NCBI GenBank assembly: GCA_949357655.1
Contig: CASHTG010000003.1
Location: 434,001-498,000 of the forward strand
Direction: 5' to 3'
DNA from: Parascedosporium putredinis
Lineage: Eukaryota; Ascomycota; Sordariomycetes; Microascales; Microascaceae
DNA: 64,000 nt
A program made the position numbers and the translations under genes. Of the stretch, positions 45,599-57,189 are shown in pieces. How positions within the stretch are numbered: the stretch's first letter is position 1; the number at the start of each line of letters is the position of its first letter. The notes beneath the pieces are model-generated. The model made no database searches. It was not told the DNA's origin and saw nothing but the letters and a program-made list of their open reading frames with translations.

Positions 45599-48500
45599 TG
45601 ACTCCGATTTTTCGTACAAGAAGAGGTTGAGTTGTATTCCATTTAAATACCGAATGACTCGAGGATAACGTCCGAAAAAATGAGCCGGGGGTGGGTGCGT
45701 CGCTGGATATATACTTAGGGTCGGACAATGCGAAAACGAGCGAGAGAAGAAATCTTCTCCCGGGGTATTGTTGCAAGAAAGGAGAAGTGAAGGCGATCAA
45801 GGTCCAAGATCTGGAACCGTTGGCTCCTGGACGGTGGGAAGCTGGAGGCAGTGCGCGGCGGGATGACTCCTCATCCAGGTTGCGAGCGACCAGTTGCAAG
45901 GGTTAGCGGTCGATGGCGGCCTTTTTCCTTTTTCGCTTGCATTCCTCCCCTCCTCGGTGAGCCAAGGGTATGGATGGGAGAAGTCGGGGAAGATTGCAAG
46001 TTTGGCGACCGGCTGAATTTCCCCTTCCTCTAGGTTTTGTATTACGATGATTGCCTGAGAAATGGAAAGAGTTGTGGGGAGCAAGGAAAATGAAGAAAAG
46101 GCAAGAGTGGGGGAAGAAAACAGAAGCAAGATATCGAGAGCTTGCACGGTGTGTTCCCGAGAAAGGGGAGAACGAGAGGGAAAGGAAAAGAGGGATCCAG
46201 GCACTTCTTGAGAGTTGAGCCAAAGGAAACGAAGAAATGGTATTGTTGTTTTTGGAGAAGAAGATGGACTGTGGTGGGCAACCGGAGCAAACTTGCAAAG
46301 GGACTCGTTCAACGAAGGCTGTTATCTATCAATCAAGCTTGGCTGAAGAGGGGTTGCAGAAATGGGTGGGAAAAGTCGCACGACGGGGCAACCCCCGATG
46401 CGCACAGGTTTATCGTGTCGCCGACGGCCCTGTCAGATGAGCGGATGCGCCAGGGGTGACGAGAAGGAGAGGGGTTTTCCGAAGAGCAATTTCGAGTGAG
46501 AGTGCGGTGAGACAAGGAGAGGGTAAGAGGGGGAGAGAAAAAAAAACCGGTTACTCAAGCCCGCCCGTCAGGTCCGGGGAACAGCCGCTGTCGACGCATA
46601 GGTGAAGGGTAAATAAAAGAAGAAGAAAAACAAAGGTTGAATGCAAACACTTCGGGAAGAAGCGAGAGAAAGGGGAAAGGCGACAGAAACTTCCGTCCAG
46701 TTCTACGGCCGCCAAGTCCCTTTTTTCTTCGTCTCGTCTCGTACTATGCGCCGGGATGTCATGGATGTCCCCCGGTGAGAAGCAAAAACGAGAAATTGGG
46801 AACAAGAGGGTCCCCCAAGCACTACGTTTTGGTCATGTACACTACGAAAAGGCACCGGCATAGCCATGATGGGGGTCAAAGAGGCGGGACTCGTCAGACT
46901 CGTCACATCGTCACTCCAATCACAGAGCACGGTGGGCTAATGGATGCATGCAAGAATCACGGCGGGTTGGCGTGCTGAGTGGTTCAGACAAGCGGGGAGC
47001 AGCACATGAACATGCATGCTCCGTTGCAAGTGGCTCGCGCCGTGGATGTTGGTGGGTGCTGGTGGGTGCTGGTGGGTGTTGGTGGGTGGTGCCGGAATCC
47101 CCAAGCTGGGCTGGAACGGATGTCTTCCAATGCGAGTGTGTATGTGCGTGGGTGTGGAGATGTGAAATATGTGAGTCTATGTGAGTTTCTGTCCATAGAA
47201 GCGCGTCCAGAGCGACCAGAATGTGCAGAGTGTGCAGAGCGTGCGGAGTGTGCCTAGTGTGCCTGTTTGGATGCCTCCACCCAAATGACGAAATAGTACG
47301 CCTGCAAACAATTTGATGTATTCTTATCGGGGAAACTCAGGCCGCGATGATCCACATGGAAGAGCACGCATCAAATAGATTCTGGATCCATCAACGGGTC
47401 CATATGGATAGTGGATGTATCAACAGGTGCCGGCATGGAGTACATATGTAATGTAGGCATTGGAGATTCCAACCATTCAACGTTGATGGGAATCCCTTAA
47501 ACTTGGGCACTCCCTCCAACGGATTTGCTGGGACGAGCGGTGAGCTCAAGCTGTAGCCCGTACCACTTGATGGATCCAGCTCTATTGTATTCTCGAATAC
47601 CCCTCATCAAGTCCTATCAGTGATACAATGGATCTATTCGTCATGGACGAATGGATTCGCGGTTGTGGTCACCCGGATGTGTGTCTCCTTGACCGACGGG
47701 AGGGATCGAATGGGAATCCGATCCACTGCTGAGCCACAAGTCGCACTTGAGCTTGAGGCAGGTAAGCAGTGGATGGATCCTTCCGAGTTCTAAAACCCAT
47801 TCATGGATGACAGAAATAGATCGAATAGACGAATCCATCCTATTCATCGATATTGACCCGACCCATGCCCAGTGACTTCCGAGTCAGCTCAATACAGCGA
47901 CTTTATCCAGTTCAATATTCTCATCTGACTCGGCATCACCGATCTACAGTTGACGTTAAGCCCACAACCAGGTCTCTGCGCAAACTATCTCCGTTCTTCT
48001 AGGTCAATCCAAGCTGATGGCCAGATCCATGGCTGAATGGAATCAATCCCCAAAACCTTAAAAGGGCCTTTCAAGAGACTTGTCGTCACTCCGCTTCACT
48101 CTACTACTACCTCAAAGAGCCTTAATCCCAACTTCTCCGCATCGACTAATCCCCAATTGGGGCTCCCCGAGCATCTTAAAATGGCATAGATCCGGCTCGG
48201 GGCCATGGGCCCAGCACCCTGCGATCCATGGATACGCCCACCGTAAAATTCTTCAATTGATCAATTGTCCCGTCGAGCAGTGGATCTCTCTGACTAAGAC
48301 CAAAGGATTGACCCATGAATGGAACAGTGGATCTGGAAGGACTCTTCTCCGCACCCCGCCATCAATTCATCGAAATTGATAGCCTATGGATGTACGAAGT
48401 AGCTATGTGGCTAGCTTGGACGCTCAGTGCTTCCCCGAACCGAGTCGCGGGGCGAAGGGGGTAACGGCGGGGACGCAACATGGCGCCGCAACGGCGCTTT

Positions 48501-48776
48501 TCCCAGTCTTGCCTTAGCCAAGCATCTTACCTCGGCATCTTATCGGGGGCAAGGGGACCACTTTCCCCAAAGACGCCATCTCCAACCGGTGCTCGGCATC
48601 ATTTCTCTACCGACAAATACATGTAAAAACCCCCTAGCCTTCCGCGTCCGGGGTAGTCCATAATATTCAAACTTCTCCCCAACTCCAAGTTCGAGAAGCG
48701 TCAAAGAAGAACAGCAGAGAAAAAGACGAACAAACTCGGTAATTTTTCTTGTTCAGAGAAACCAATTCAGTCACCA
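45599..48776. other. Long divergent intergenic region
   Basis: Lies between the start codons of the RBR ligase (-) and quinone oxidoreductase (+). No gene is supported. A 10-bp tandem repeat lies at 47051-47090. From 47380 to 48370 the hexamer TGGATC/GATCCA recurs unusually often (see findings). Confidence 0.45.
47051..47090. repeat. Four copies of a 10-bp tandem repeat
   Basis: Units read GGTGGGTGCT, GGTGGGTGCT, GGTGGGTGTT and GGTGGGTGGT. The G-runs could form a G-quadruplex, but I infer no function. Confidence 0.85.
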
Positions 48777-50090
48777 TGAGGGGCATCGAACTCGCCAAAT
48801 ATGTCAAGGTCAGTGTAGAATCCCAAAATGGAAAGCCGAATGAGAGGAATTGGAAAACCCCCAAAACGAAGGGAAAAGAAAAAGATAGAGACAAGTGCTG
48901 ACGCCCAAGCATTTCTTCCAGGCTCCCCAAGAGCTCAAGATCACGGAGCTGGCTGATCCCAAGCCCAAGGCCGACCAGTATGTGATCGAGGTCCATGCCG
49001 CGGCCACCAACTTCTTCGACATTCTCCAGATCCAGGGCAAATACCAACTCCAGCCTCGTAAGTTTACCACCGTCGCCGCCCCCCTTCCTTGTCCGTAGGA
49101 GACGGGTTTGGTTTGGCGAAAGCCTACAACCAAAAATCAAAAAGAAAAAGAAAAAGAAAAAAGAAGAAAAAAGAGGAAGGAAGAAGCTGGAGACGGGAAA
49201 GCGTCGACGAAATGCTCTTCTACCTATTCTAACACTGCTATTCGCCAGCCTTCCCCTGGGTAGCGGGCGCCGAGTTCGCCGGCATCGTCATCTCCACCCC
49301 CGCCTCCTCCAAGAACCCCAAGTTCCCCGTCGGCTCCCGCGTCTTCGGCGCGTCCCAGGGCTCCTACGCCACCAAGATCGTCGCCACCGAAGTCCAGCTC
49401 CTACCCGTGCCCAAGGGCTGGTCCTTCCGCGACGCCGCCGGCCTCTTCGTCACCGCCCCCACCTCGTACGGCGCCCTCGTGCTCCGCGCCGGCGTCAAGG
49501 CCGGTGATTACGTCCTCATCCACGCCGCGGCCGGCGGCGTCGGCCTCGCCGCAGTCCAGATCGCCAAGGCCTACGGCGCCACCGTCATCGCCACCGCCGG
49601 CACCGACCGCAAGCGCGAGGTCGCCAAGGCCTACGGCGCCGACCACGTCGTCGACTACCGCGACGAGAACTGGCCCGCCATCGTCAAGAAGCTCACCCCC
49701 GGCGGCAAGGGCGTCGACATCGTCTACGACCCCGTCGGCCTCGTCGACAAGAGCACCAAGTGCATCGCCTGGAACGGCCGGATCCTCGTCGTCGGCTTCG
49801 CTGCCGGCACGATTGAAAAGGTCGCCATGAACAAGGTCCTGCTCAAGAACATTAGCCTCGTCGGCATCCACTGGGGCCAGTACGCCGTGCATGAGAAGGA
49901 GAGCGTCCCCGTCGTGTGGGAGGGCATCATGAAGCTCATCGACCAGGGCAAGTTTAAGGGCACCGTCTTCACCGATAAGGAGTACGTCGGCCTCGAGACC
50001 GTACCGGAGGCCCTCATCGCCCTCGGGGGTAGGGACAGCTGGGGTAAGGTGGTTGTCGAGGTACCGCAAGGCAAGGGAAACAAGCTATAA
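48777..50090 (+). CDS. Zinc-free quinone oxidoreductase of the MDR superfamily (zeta-crystallin-like)
   Basis: NADPH-dependent quinone or enoyl reductase type of the medium-chain dehydrogenase/reductase family. Exons: 48777-48809, 48922-49057 and 49249-50090; introns 112 and 191 bp. The N-terminal GroES-like domain has ELKITELADPKPKADQYVIEV and AAATNFFDILQIQGKYQ, then PFPWVAGAEFAGIV. The Rossmann fold begins near residue 150 with AAAGGVGLAAVQIAKAYGA, followed by ATAGTDRKREVAKAYGADHVVDY. The catalytic and structural zinc ligands of alcohol dehydrogenases are absent. It is 336 aa and reads without any frame break, unlike most neighbours, and its exon 3 is very GC-rich. The substrate cannot be told from sequence. 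Confidence 0.93.
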
Positions 50091-50408
50091 GACACGCAAC
50101 ATGAATAACGACAATAGGTGGAAAAAGGTCAATCATCGATGCTTATATAGATGTAGTATACACTTTTTTTTGTTTTTTTTATGATAGTCATAATGTTCTC
50201 AATAAATAAAAGGGAAAACATGGAACAAAAAGGAATGGATCCTTTCACAGAATTTGCCAGAGAGAGCTCAGTGTTCAGCCTTTACTTCCACCACTTGGGA
50301 CAAATCGAGAAATCACGCCTTCTCCTCTATTCCCTCCATCGTATCTGCCAGTCCCCCTTTGCAAAGCTCGGTTCCACAACCTTGCCATTCATCACCGCTT
50401 CGCACAGC
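50091..50408. other. Shared 3' region between convergent genes
   Basis: Short AT-rich interval between the quinone oxidoreductase stop (+) and the CxxC protein stop (-). It contains T-rich tracts near 50163-50180 and an AATAAATAAAA sequence near 50202 suited to polyadenylation. Confidence 0.55.
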
Positions 50409-51270
50409 CTACGCTCCCCGCGCCCTGCTTCCCCTCGGACCGGTCCCCGTCCGCCGCCGCGCCCGTCGCGAACCCAAAGACGACCCCCGCCGCGCCGCGC
50501 ACCGCACCATCTCCTTCTCCTTGGCTCTGCGCAAGCCCTGCCTCCGTTTCCCCAACATCTCCTCGCTCTCCTCGATGCGCTCCGCCCAGCCCTTTTCGCC
50601 GCCCACGCTGCCGTTGACCTCGGATACGCTCTGGGGCGGGCGGATACGCGTGCCGCTACGGACCGACAGGCGCGCTAATACGTCCCCGTCGACGTAGCCC
50701 TCGTCGGAACTAATCGCAATGTCCGCCACGTGCGGGGCACCGTCTTGCTCCTCTGGCGGCTGCGTGGGCATGACGATGACGTGCTCTCTTTCCTCGCGCT
50801 CGTGCCCGTTCTCGCGTTCATGCTCGGGCGAGCCCGACCTGTCCGAGTGGCTGTCCTCGCTGCCCCGCCCAAACACGAGGTCCTCCACCGCCGAGCACGA
50901 CACGAGTATCCTCTGGTCCCCCTTGACCTTGCGTCCCGCCTTGTGATAGACACCGCCCTTCTTGCCGTGCTTGGCGGCGTGTCCGTTGGCGGCCGGTTGG
51001 CGGCCGGCTTCCAGCGATGTCCGCCCCTCGAGGAGCTGCGCAAAGGCGCGCTCGATTTCGCGGTCGAGCTTGCCGGGCTTCTGGTGCCTGCATCGCGTGG
51101 AGCAGTAGCGAGCCTCTGTTTTGGCGGAGGCGGCGGCGTTGGTGCGCCGCTGGCTGATGAGGCGGCCGCACGAGTGGCAGTAGGGCGTGTTTTCTCCCCG
51201 GGAGGAGGTAGTACGGGGCAGGCGTGGCTTGGGATTTGGATGGTCGGGACCAGGAGTCCATCCACGACAT
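50409..51270 (-). CDS. Conserved fungal CxxC-motif protein of unknown function
   Basis: The start MSWMDSWSRPSKSQATP is in one frame and the rest in another. The join reads YYLLPG|ENTPYCHSCGRLISQR if one G of the run at 51196-51199 is extra (four where three are expected). A likely zinc site is formed by TPYCHSCGR and ARYCSTRCRHQKPGKLD. Then follow a basic/acidic linker, VSCSAVEDLVFG, SSDEGYV, TRIRPPQSVSEVNGSVGGEKGW and the end region KRRQGLRRAKEKEMVRCAARRG. I recall similar uncharacterised proteins across filamentous ascomycetes; no function is known to me. Corrected length 286 aa. The reading that extends upstream in the second frame to 51503 is likely spurious. Confidence 0.75.
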
Positions 51271-52183
51271 GGCGGCGGTGGGCGAGGACGAGCTCGGAGA
51301 GGGTTCGGTGATGTTGGTTGAGGGCTATTTGTTTTTGGGCTCTTATTTAGAGATGATACGGCGGCTTTGGCTACCAAACTATCAGGGGTTGCGCGCAAGA
51401 TGAACAATGGGTTTAGAAGAGCACTCGATGTTTGAGAAAACGATAGGTTCAATGGAAGGAAGATTTGGTGACACAATGAGAAAATAGAGAGTTTGAATCT
51501 CACATTCGGCCTAATGGCGAATCTGACAGTTGATATACTGCATAGCGATGACGGGAAACGAATATTGACGTTTAGTGTCTAGTGGCTGCTATGGACGGAC
51601 GACTTACACAGGTCTATTGATGCACTTATGTCGTGTGGTGATGTCATTCAGCGGAGGGAGTGACCCAATTTGTTGTCCACTCAACCCACTCAACCTCTGC
51701 ATTCCAGCCCTCAACGCCTCAATCATCCGCAATAAGTGTGCAAAGCGGGATAATTGATGTTGAGGTATTGGGTCTCTCGCACGTAGACAATTCAGAAGGT
51801 TTGGTCAAGGCGGGAATCCCATCTCATGTTAGGGAATCCGCTTCTTTCGGTCAGCTTCACGATAGATGGATATTAATACGCACTTGTCAGTATGTCGCCT
51901 TAAGAGCAGAATATTGTGCCACGTAATTTCAACGAGTGTATTTAAGTCTGAGATCAAGTGCATGGACTTAACATGCTTGAGCGCTTACATCTATGGGGGA
52001 AAAATGATGAAAGAAAAAAATCAAAGGAGTATTCAAGGGGGGATATCTCATCATGCCGTACGCTCAGAAACACCATTTTCTATCCTTCTCGGCATCCATG
52101 GATCATGGATACATGCACTTACCGTCTGTCGGGTCCCATCGTAAACCTTCCCCTTTATCATATAACACCGACCGTCCCTTACC
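51271..52183. other. Intergenic
   Basis: Promoter side of the CxxC protein gene and 3' region of the DUF4246 gene. No coding region is supported. Confidence 0.5.
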
Positions 52184-54392
52184 TTACGGCTCATCAAAAT
52201 TTCGGTAGTAAATCGCCCGGTTCACCTCCATCATCAACCTCGCCCGCTCCCTCTCCATCCTATCCCGAAACTCCGCCGCCTCCTCCCTGGACAGGAACGG
52301 TGCCCCTCCCACCTCGGCCCTGATCCCTTCCCTCAGCTCCGCGGGCAGCCCACAGCTCTTGAGAAAGGCGTCGGGGAAGCAATCCTCGAGCCACCAGTCA
52401 AACTGCTGCGGCGCCACGCGGCTCGTGGACACGACCCTGTACCACGGGTCGGCTAGGTGGATCTTGAGGAGGTGCACGTGTCCGGGCTTCGTCGGATCGA
52501 GCAGCTCGATAGGCCCGCGGCGGTGCTGCAGCGTGCTGGGGAAGGACAAGGGCCGGCCGACGGGGGCCGTGACGGAGCCCACGTCTTGGAGATGGGGCAC
52601 CATCCAGATGGAGTCGTCGGGGGTGCCGACCTCGAACGCGGCCGCGAGGGCGGCGTGGTTCGTCTCGTACCACGCGGGAAAATACTGCTGCGAAAAATCA
52701 GCCACCACGCGAAACGCGTACGACGGCGTCGTCACGTTGTCGGCGGAGAAGCAGACGATGGAGGTGGCTGCGATGTGCTCGTTGAACTTGCCCTCGAGCG
52801 TCCAGTCCGCCGCCTCGAGCCTGGAGACGGAATCCGGACCTAGCTCGATGCGCTCGATCTCGACGTACACCTGCAGGCCCTTGTCGCCAAAGGAGCGCCG
52901 GAGATCCACCTCCTTGCGCGCGTGCTCTAGACTCGGGTACAAGGAGAGATTGTCCTGGTACTTTTGCGTAAGTTCGTTGAGGTCGTCGTCGTGGGGCACG
53001 TATCGCCGGATCCGGGCGGGTAGTCCGACCTGGGGCACAATCGCCCTGCCTGTGCCTTTTCCGGCCTTCCAGTCCTCGTAGGAAAACAGCGTCCCCGGCT
53101 CCGGGTGTACCATGTACTGAAAGTGCGGTCTCATCTCCTCGTGTATACGCTGGTAGATGCCCTCGATGCCCTCAAACTGTCTTTTGGGGGCGGCTTCCAT
53201 GCGGGCGAGGATGTCCTTGAAAGTGCTATCCCTCACGGCCGGGTCTGTCCGACTCCAGCACTCCGATAGGTCGAGAAGATCGCTGTAGAAGCTGTCTCGG
53301 TCGTCCCAGTACACGCCGTCCGGGGGTGTGGGCAGCAGCGCCGTGGGGATGCCAAATGTCCGGATGCGCGGAGGCACGCGACCGTCGCCGATCCGGAGCC
53401 AGTAGGCCTCGTAGTAGCCCGGAACAGCAGGGGTGAGAACCTCCTCCCAGCACGGCACGAGCGCGCCGATAATCTCGGAGAGGAGGGCGTAGAGATCGCG
53501 GTTGCGCGTGGGGTGTAGGTTGTTTATGTAGCTCGTAATCTCGACGCCGGACTCGTCTCCCTCCCCTCGCCGGTCCGAAAAGGCTACGTCACATGGAAGC
53601 CACTGGAAGTTGTTGGAGTAGCGCCAGGGTTTACTGTCTAGCCAAGTGTCGAGGTGGTCCTCCATCGTTGGGATGTCTTGTGAGTTCATGGGCAAGTTCT
53701 CTAGTCTACGGACTCCCCTGGGCGGCGGGGGAGGAGAGAGTCGAGCTCGTGCGGGAGAACCTGCGAGCGCACTCCGCCAGAGACGTGTTTCCAAATATCA
53801 TCTAAATCCAATTTTTTGTCCTCCGGGAGGACCCCGGTCCGTCCATACACAAGGGGGTAAAGCGAAGGGTCAACAATCTTGACGCTGGGCCCCTTGCTAC
53901 CGGCGTCCGATCCGGACGATTTAAACGGGCCCTCCCGCGCAATAAGCACCCGGACGGCAGAATCCAGTCGCCGGTACACATCACTTTTCAGCCCGGCCTT
54001 GCCCTTACATATGCAAGCGCCGGCGTCCAACACCCGGACACGTCCGGTCCGGGCGAACGCTCGGGCCTTGTCCCGAAGCTCCGTGAGGCACCACTCCCAC
54101 GCCTTGTCGCTGAGGAGCGGATATTTCACGACGCCCTCGGCGCGCCATGCTTCCGCGACTTGGTCGTCGTTGATTCTCTTTCCCAGCCTTCCTTGTCGGT
54201 GATGTCGTTCATCAGGCGCAGCATGGACAGCTCGCGGGCTGTAAGTCGGTTCTCGAGGCCCCAGTCCAGGGCCCCGTGGGCGAAGCGCTCCCTCCAGGGC
54301 CGCTCCGCATTGTTCGCGCAGCAGGCGCCGCCGGCGGGCGCCTCGGAAGAAAAAGTGGCTCCGGTTGTGGCAGGTCGTGTAAAAGGTTCCAT
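52184..54392 (-). CDS. DUF4246 family protein
   Basis: A large fungal-specific family without an established function. From the N-terminus: LTARELSMLRLMNDITDKEGW, INDDQVAEAWRAEGVVKYP and SDKAWEWCLTELRDKA. Then come VRVLDAGACICK, DPSLYPLVYGRTGVLPED, YSNNFQWLPCDVAF and SYINNLHPTRNRDLYALLSEI. The C-terminal half holds the DUF4246 core (VEIERIELGPDSVSRLEAADW, LEGKFNEHIAATSIVCFSADN) and ends VNRAIYYRNFDEP. Two bases are missing, near 54160 and at 53715-53718 (four C for five on the + strand; RPGG|VRRLENLP). Corrected length is 736 aa. I chose the ATG at 54390-54392 (MEPFTRPAT); an upstream in-frame ATG at 54557 is possible. Some members have been suspected of dioxygenase-like folds, which I cannot confirm here. 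Confidence 0.88.
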
Positions 54393-55210
54393 ATTATTGG
54401 CGGCGCGGAAGGGAGGGGGCGGAGAGGATCGAGGGCAAAGGTTTGGTAGGGAGTGGTATAATTTCACACATTTGTTTGCCAGCGCGCTCCTTTGTGGCCT
54501 CTCGCCAGCCGTGGGGGCATTGGGAATGGAAGGCCGTATTGGCAGGAAAGGCTGCATATCACGATTTGCCCGCTTTTTCGATTATTAGATCCTGGGAAGG
54601 AAAAGACCGCGAAAAAAACCGGCGTTTTTCAAGGTTCTGCATGGTGTAGGTACGGCGTAATTGGCGAGGGGTCTAGACCACCCGCCAAGGTGTCTGGACC
54701 TCTGCGCCAACCAGGCCCGACTAGGGTGCTCCGATGCCGATCCCAACGGAAAACGTTGGATTATACCAACGGACTGAGTAATCTACCAAGTAGTTCACCT
54801 CCCTTCCCCTCCATATCTGCATTTACGTTGGACCGTTTCCCACCTGTCTCGGGCATTGGGTATCGCGGAGCCACGAGGCTCACATGTAGTCGACCTGTCC
54901 TTGGCTTCGTGTCCCCCATCTTGGAGGGCGGCATACTTGCCACCCCCTCTCCCTTGCCTCCTCCCACTCACTCCTTTTGGGGATCTAGAACACTGAAAGA
55001 ATCCGTTTCTAGAAGCTAGAAGCCTTGAGAAAATACACCATGGATCTAAACCCAGTATAGCTTTTCATGACGGCGCCGTTGCCCTGGGCGGGCCTTTGCC
55101 CCCACTCCGACTTACCGCCATTTTTTTCCCCCATCACTCGTTCAATCTCGAAAGCTGCCCGTACTCGGCGCGTATTGCTTCTAGGGCGGCGTGCGGAATC
55201 GCCACACCCT
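54393..55210. other. DUF4246 promoter and 3' side of the F-box-like gene
   Basis: No supported coding sequence. An open + frame at 54492-55019 has no protein-like conservation. Confidence 0.5.
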
Positions 55211-56548
55211 TCAGCCTCTGCTCGGCGCTTTCCTTATGCAGCCAGCTGCGCACATTGACCGTATTCGGGGCGTCCCGTTCAGCCTCAAGCCTGCGCCTAA
55301 GCCCCGCGTCTGCGAATCTATGCGCATCCCAGAAGACGAACCCCTTTCCCGAAACGGGTCATAAATCTCCTTATCGAACTGCTGGTAATATATCCCATTG
55401 AGAACCCAGTCCCGCCGTCGAAAGGCTTCGTAGCCAAACGCTGCAAGACTAGGATCTTCCTCCCCGTCCGCCGCCAACGCCGCCTCGAGATTCGGCTCGT
55501 CAAAGGTGCCGCGGTGGCCCCGGGCGTGGGCAGCCGCCTCGAGGAGAAAAGTCCGCGTAGTGAGAATGCGCTCCCGGATCATGTCTTTTCTCTGCACCGC
55601 GCTACCGTCGACGAGGCGCCGCATATATGCGAGCCCGTGTGAGGCCTTGGTGTTGGCGAACACGGGGATCTTATGGAGCCACGCTATCCTGAAAATCTCT
55701 AGCCCGTCCAGGTTTAAGCCCGAGAGCAAACGCAACTGCTCCTCCTCCGCCACCGCTGCCGCCGCCCCCGGCGCAGCTTCCTCTCTGGGCCACCCCAGGA
55801 AGCTTTTCTTGCGGCGCCTGGAAGGCGGAGGCGGGGGCGGAATCCCAGTGAGCGACACGCCTGGCGTTTCGAGGACTGCTTTCACCAAGGAGTCGCCGAG
55901 ATCCTCGATATAACGCTTAACGAGCGCCACGAAATAGTGATGGACGCAGATCATCTCTTCTATCTCCCAAGCCTCGAGACGGCCCACGAACAAACGCACC
56001 TGGGCCCTCGTCGAGGAGGGAACCCTGTACTTTTGGCCTGGCCCCGGGAACATGCGGCAGTAAAACTCGTATCGGAAAAACGCCCTCTGGAATCTCGTGC
56101 GCTCGGCAGGCGACAGCGGGTCTGGGTCCGGTCGCGTCGCCCCCGGTTCCGCCTCCAGACCCTGGACCAGGTGTGCGTACGCGCTGCGGGCATACTCTGG
56201 GATGAAGCGTGATGCTAGGAACTTGACCCTCCACCACGTCAGCAAGGCGGCGATGCTTTGCGGTGGGTCGAGCGGCTGGGGCGAAAAATACTCATCAATA
56301 AAGTCTTTGAGTTCCTCGGACTCGTACTCGATCGTATCAGGGAGATGGCAAATGGCCAAGGCGTGGCGACGTGCCCCGGGCAAGATGGAATTCTGGGAAG
56401 CGACCCTATAAACCGAGGCAAGGTTTTGGTTGAAGGTGCGGAGGCAAGCCGGTGATGCTAATATGAGGGCAATGACGTCCTGGGGGTCTTCGGTGGCGCC
56501 GAGGATCAGCGACAAAAGCTCCGTTGGGAGTTCTTCGAGGTAGGCCAT
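55211..56548 (-). CDS. F-box-like protein of unknown target
   Basis: A 445-aa uninterrupted frame starting MAYLEELPTELLSLILGATE. LEELPTELLSLIL with DVIALILASPACLRTFN is an F-box-like segment (about residues 3-45), which would bind Skp1 in an SCF ubiquitin ligase. The rest (ALAICHLPDTIEYESEELKDF, RFQRAFFRYEFYCRMF, WVLNGIYYQQFDKEIYDPFRER) is the usual helical fungal expansion of such proteins, without Kelch, WD or LRR repeats. A Pro run and an Ala-rich insert lie in the middle. The last 30 residues look less natural and could reflect a frame error near the end. Neighbouring DUF4246 and this gene are both rapidly evolving fungal families. Confidence 0.7.
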   Translation of the reverse strand: MAYLEELPTELLSLILGATEDPQDVIALILASPACLRTFNQNLASVYRVASQNSILPGARRHALAICHLPDTIEYESEELKDFIDEYFSPQPLDPPQSIAALLTWWRVKFLASRFIPEYARSAYAHLVQGLEAEPGATRPDPDPLSPAERTRFQRAFFRYEFYCRMFPGPGQKYRVPSSTRAQVRLFVGRLEAWEIEEMICVHHYFVALVKRYIEDLGDSLVKAVLETPGVSLTGIPPPPPPSRRRKKSFLGWPREEAAPGAAAAVAEEEQLRLLSGLNLDGLEIFRIAWLHKIPVFANTKASHGLAYMRRLVDGSAVQRKDMIRERILTTRTFLLEAAAHARGHRGTFDEPNLEAALAADGEEDPSLAAFGYEAFRRRDWVLNGIYYQQFDKEIYDPFRERGSSSGMRIDSQTRGLGAGLRLNGTPRIRSMCAAGCIRKAPSRG

Positions 56549-57189
56549 TGGGTCTTGACGAGCCTGACTATTGGTTTTTTTCTCCTTTTTGCCACTAACA
56601 GCCACAACTATAAGGGAATGACTTTGGAAGAGAAGAAGAAAAAAAGGGGTTGATCATTGACGATACTTTTCGGGGTTAGAGCGGCATGGTAGCAGTGGGA
56701 GGATTATTTGATCTGTGTCACCTTGGCACTAGGATCGGTGCCTGAAATAGCGTCTTTCACGCTTAGATCTATGACCGTAGCTTGAACCTCGAGAGGCGAC
56801 TCCTCGGTCCCCGCCTCTAAACTAAGGGGTGTGTGCAGATAAAGCCAGTCGAGCTGTTAAGAATAAAACGTCGTGTGCTATAATATTACATCAATTCAAT
56901 CCGAAATATATGTGCGGGATTGAAACTAAAGCGAGAGCAGAGGCCAAATGGAATTGTGTGATGAACGCCTTTCATCGAGCACCCAGCACCGTTTCTCAGT
57001 CCTCAAGCTACCTTTGCCGATAATAAAAAGTGTACGCTTCCAATGCACCAGTCGTTTTTCGGTTTTCGTTCTTTTTCGTAAATAAGCAGGGAATCCCCAT
57101 ACCATACACCGTTCCATAAACCACCCAAGGGTATCAATCCCGATGCTATGCCTCCCCATCCCCGTCCCCCTTCCCCAAAACGTGCCATC
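56549..57189. other. Intergenic
   Basis: Promoter side of the F-box-like gene and 3' region of the next minus-strand gene. Nothing coding is supported. Confidence 0.5.

Noticed and set aside
47051..47090. Short direct repeats as a CRISPR array
   Set aside because: Units are contiguous 10-mers without spacers and the genome is eukaryotic.
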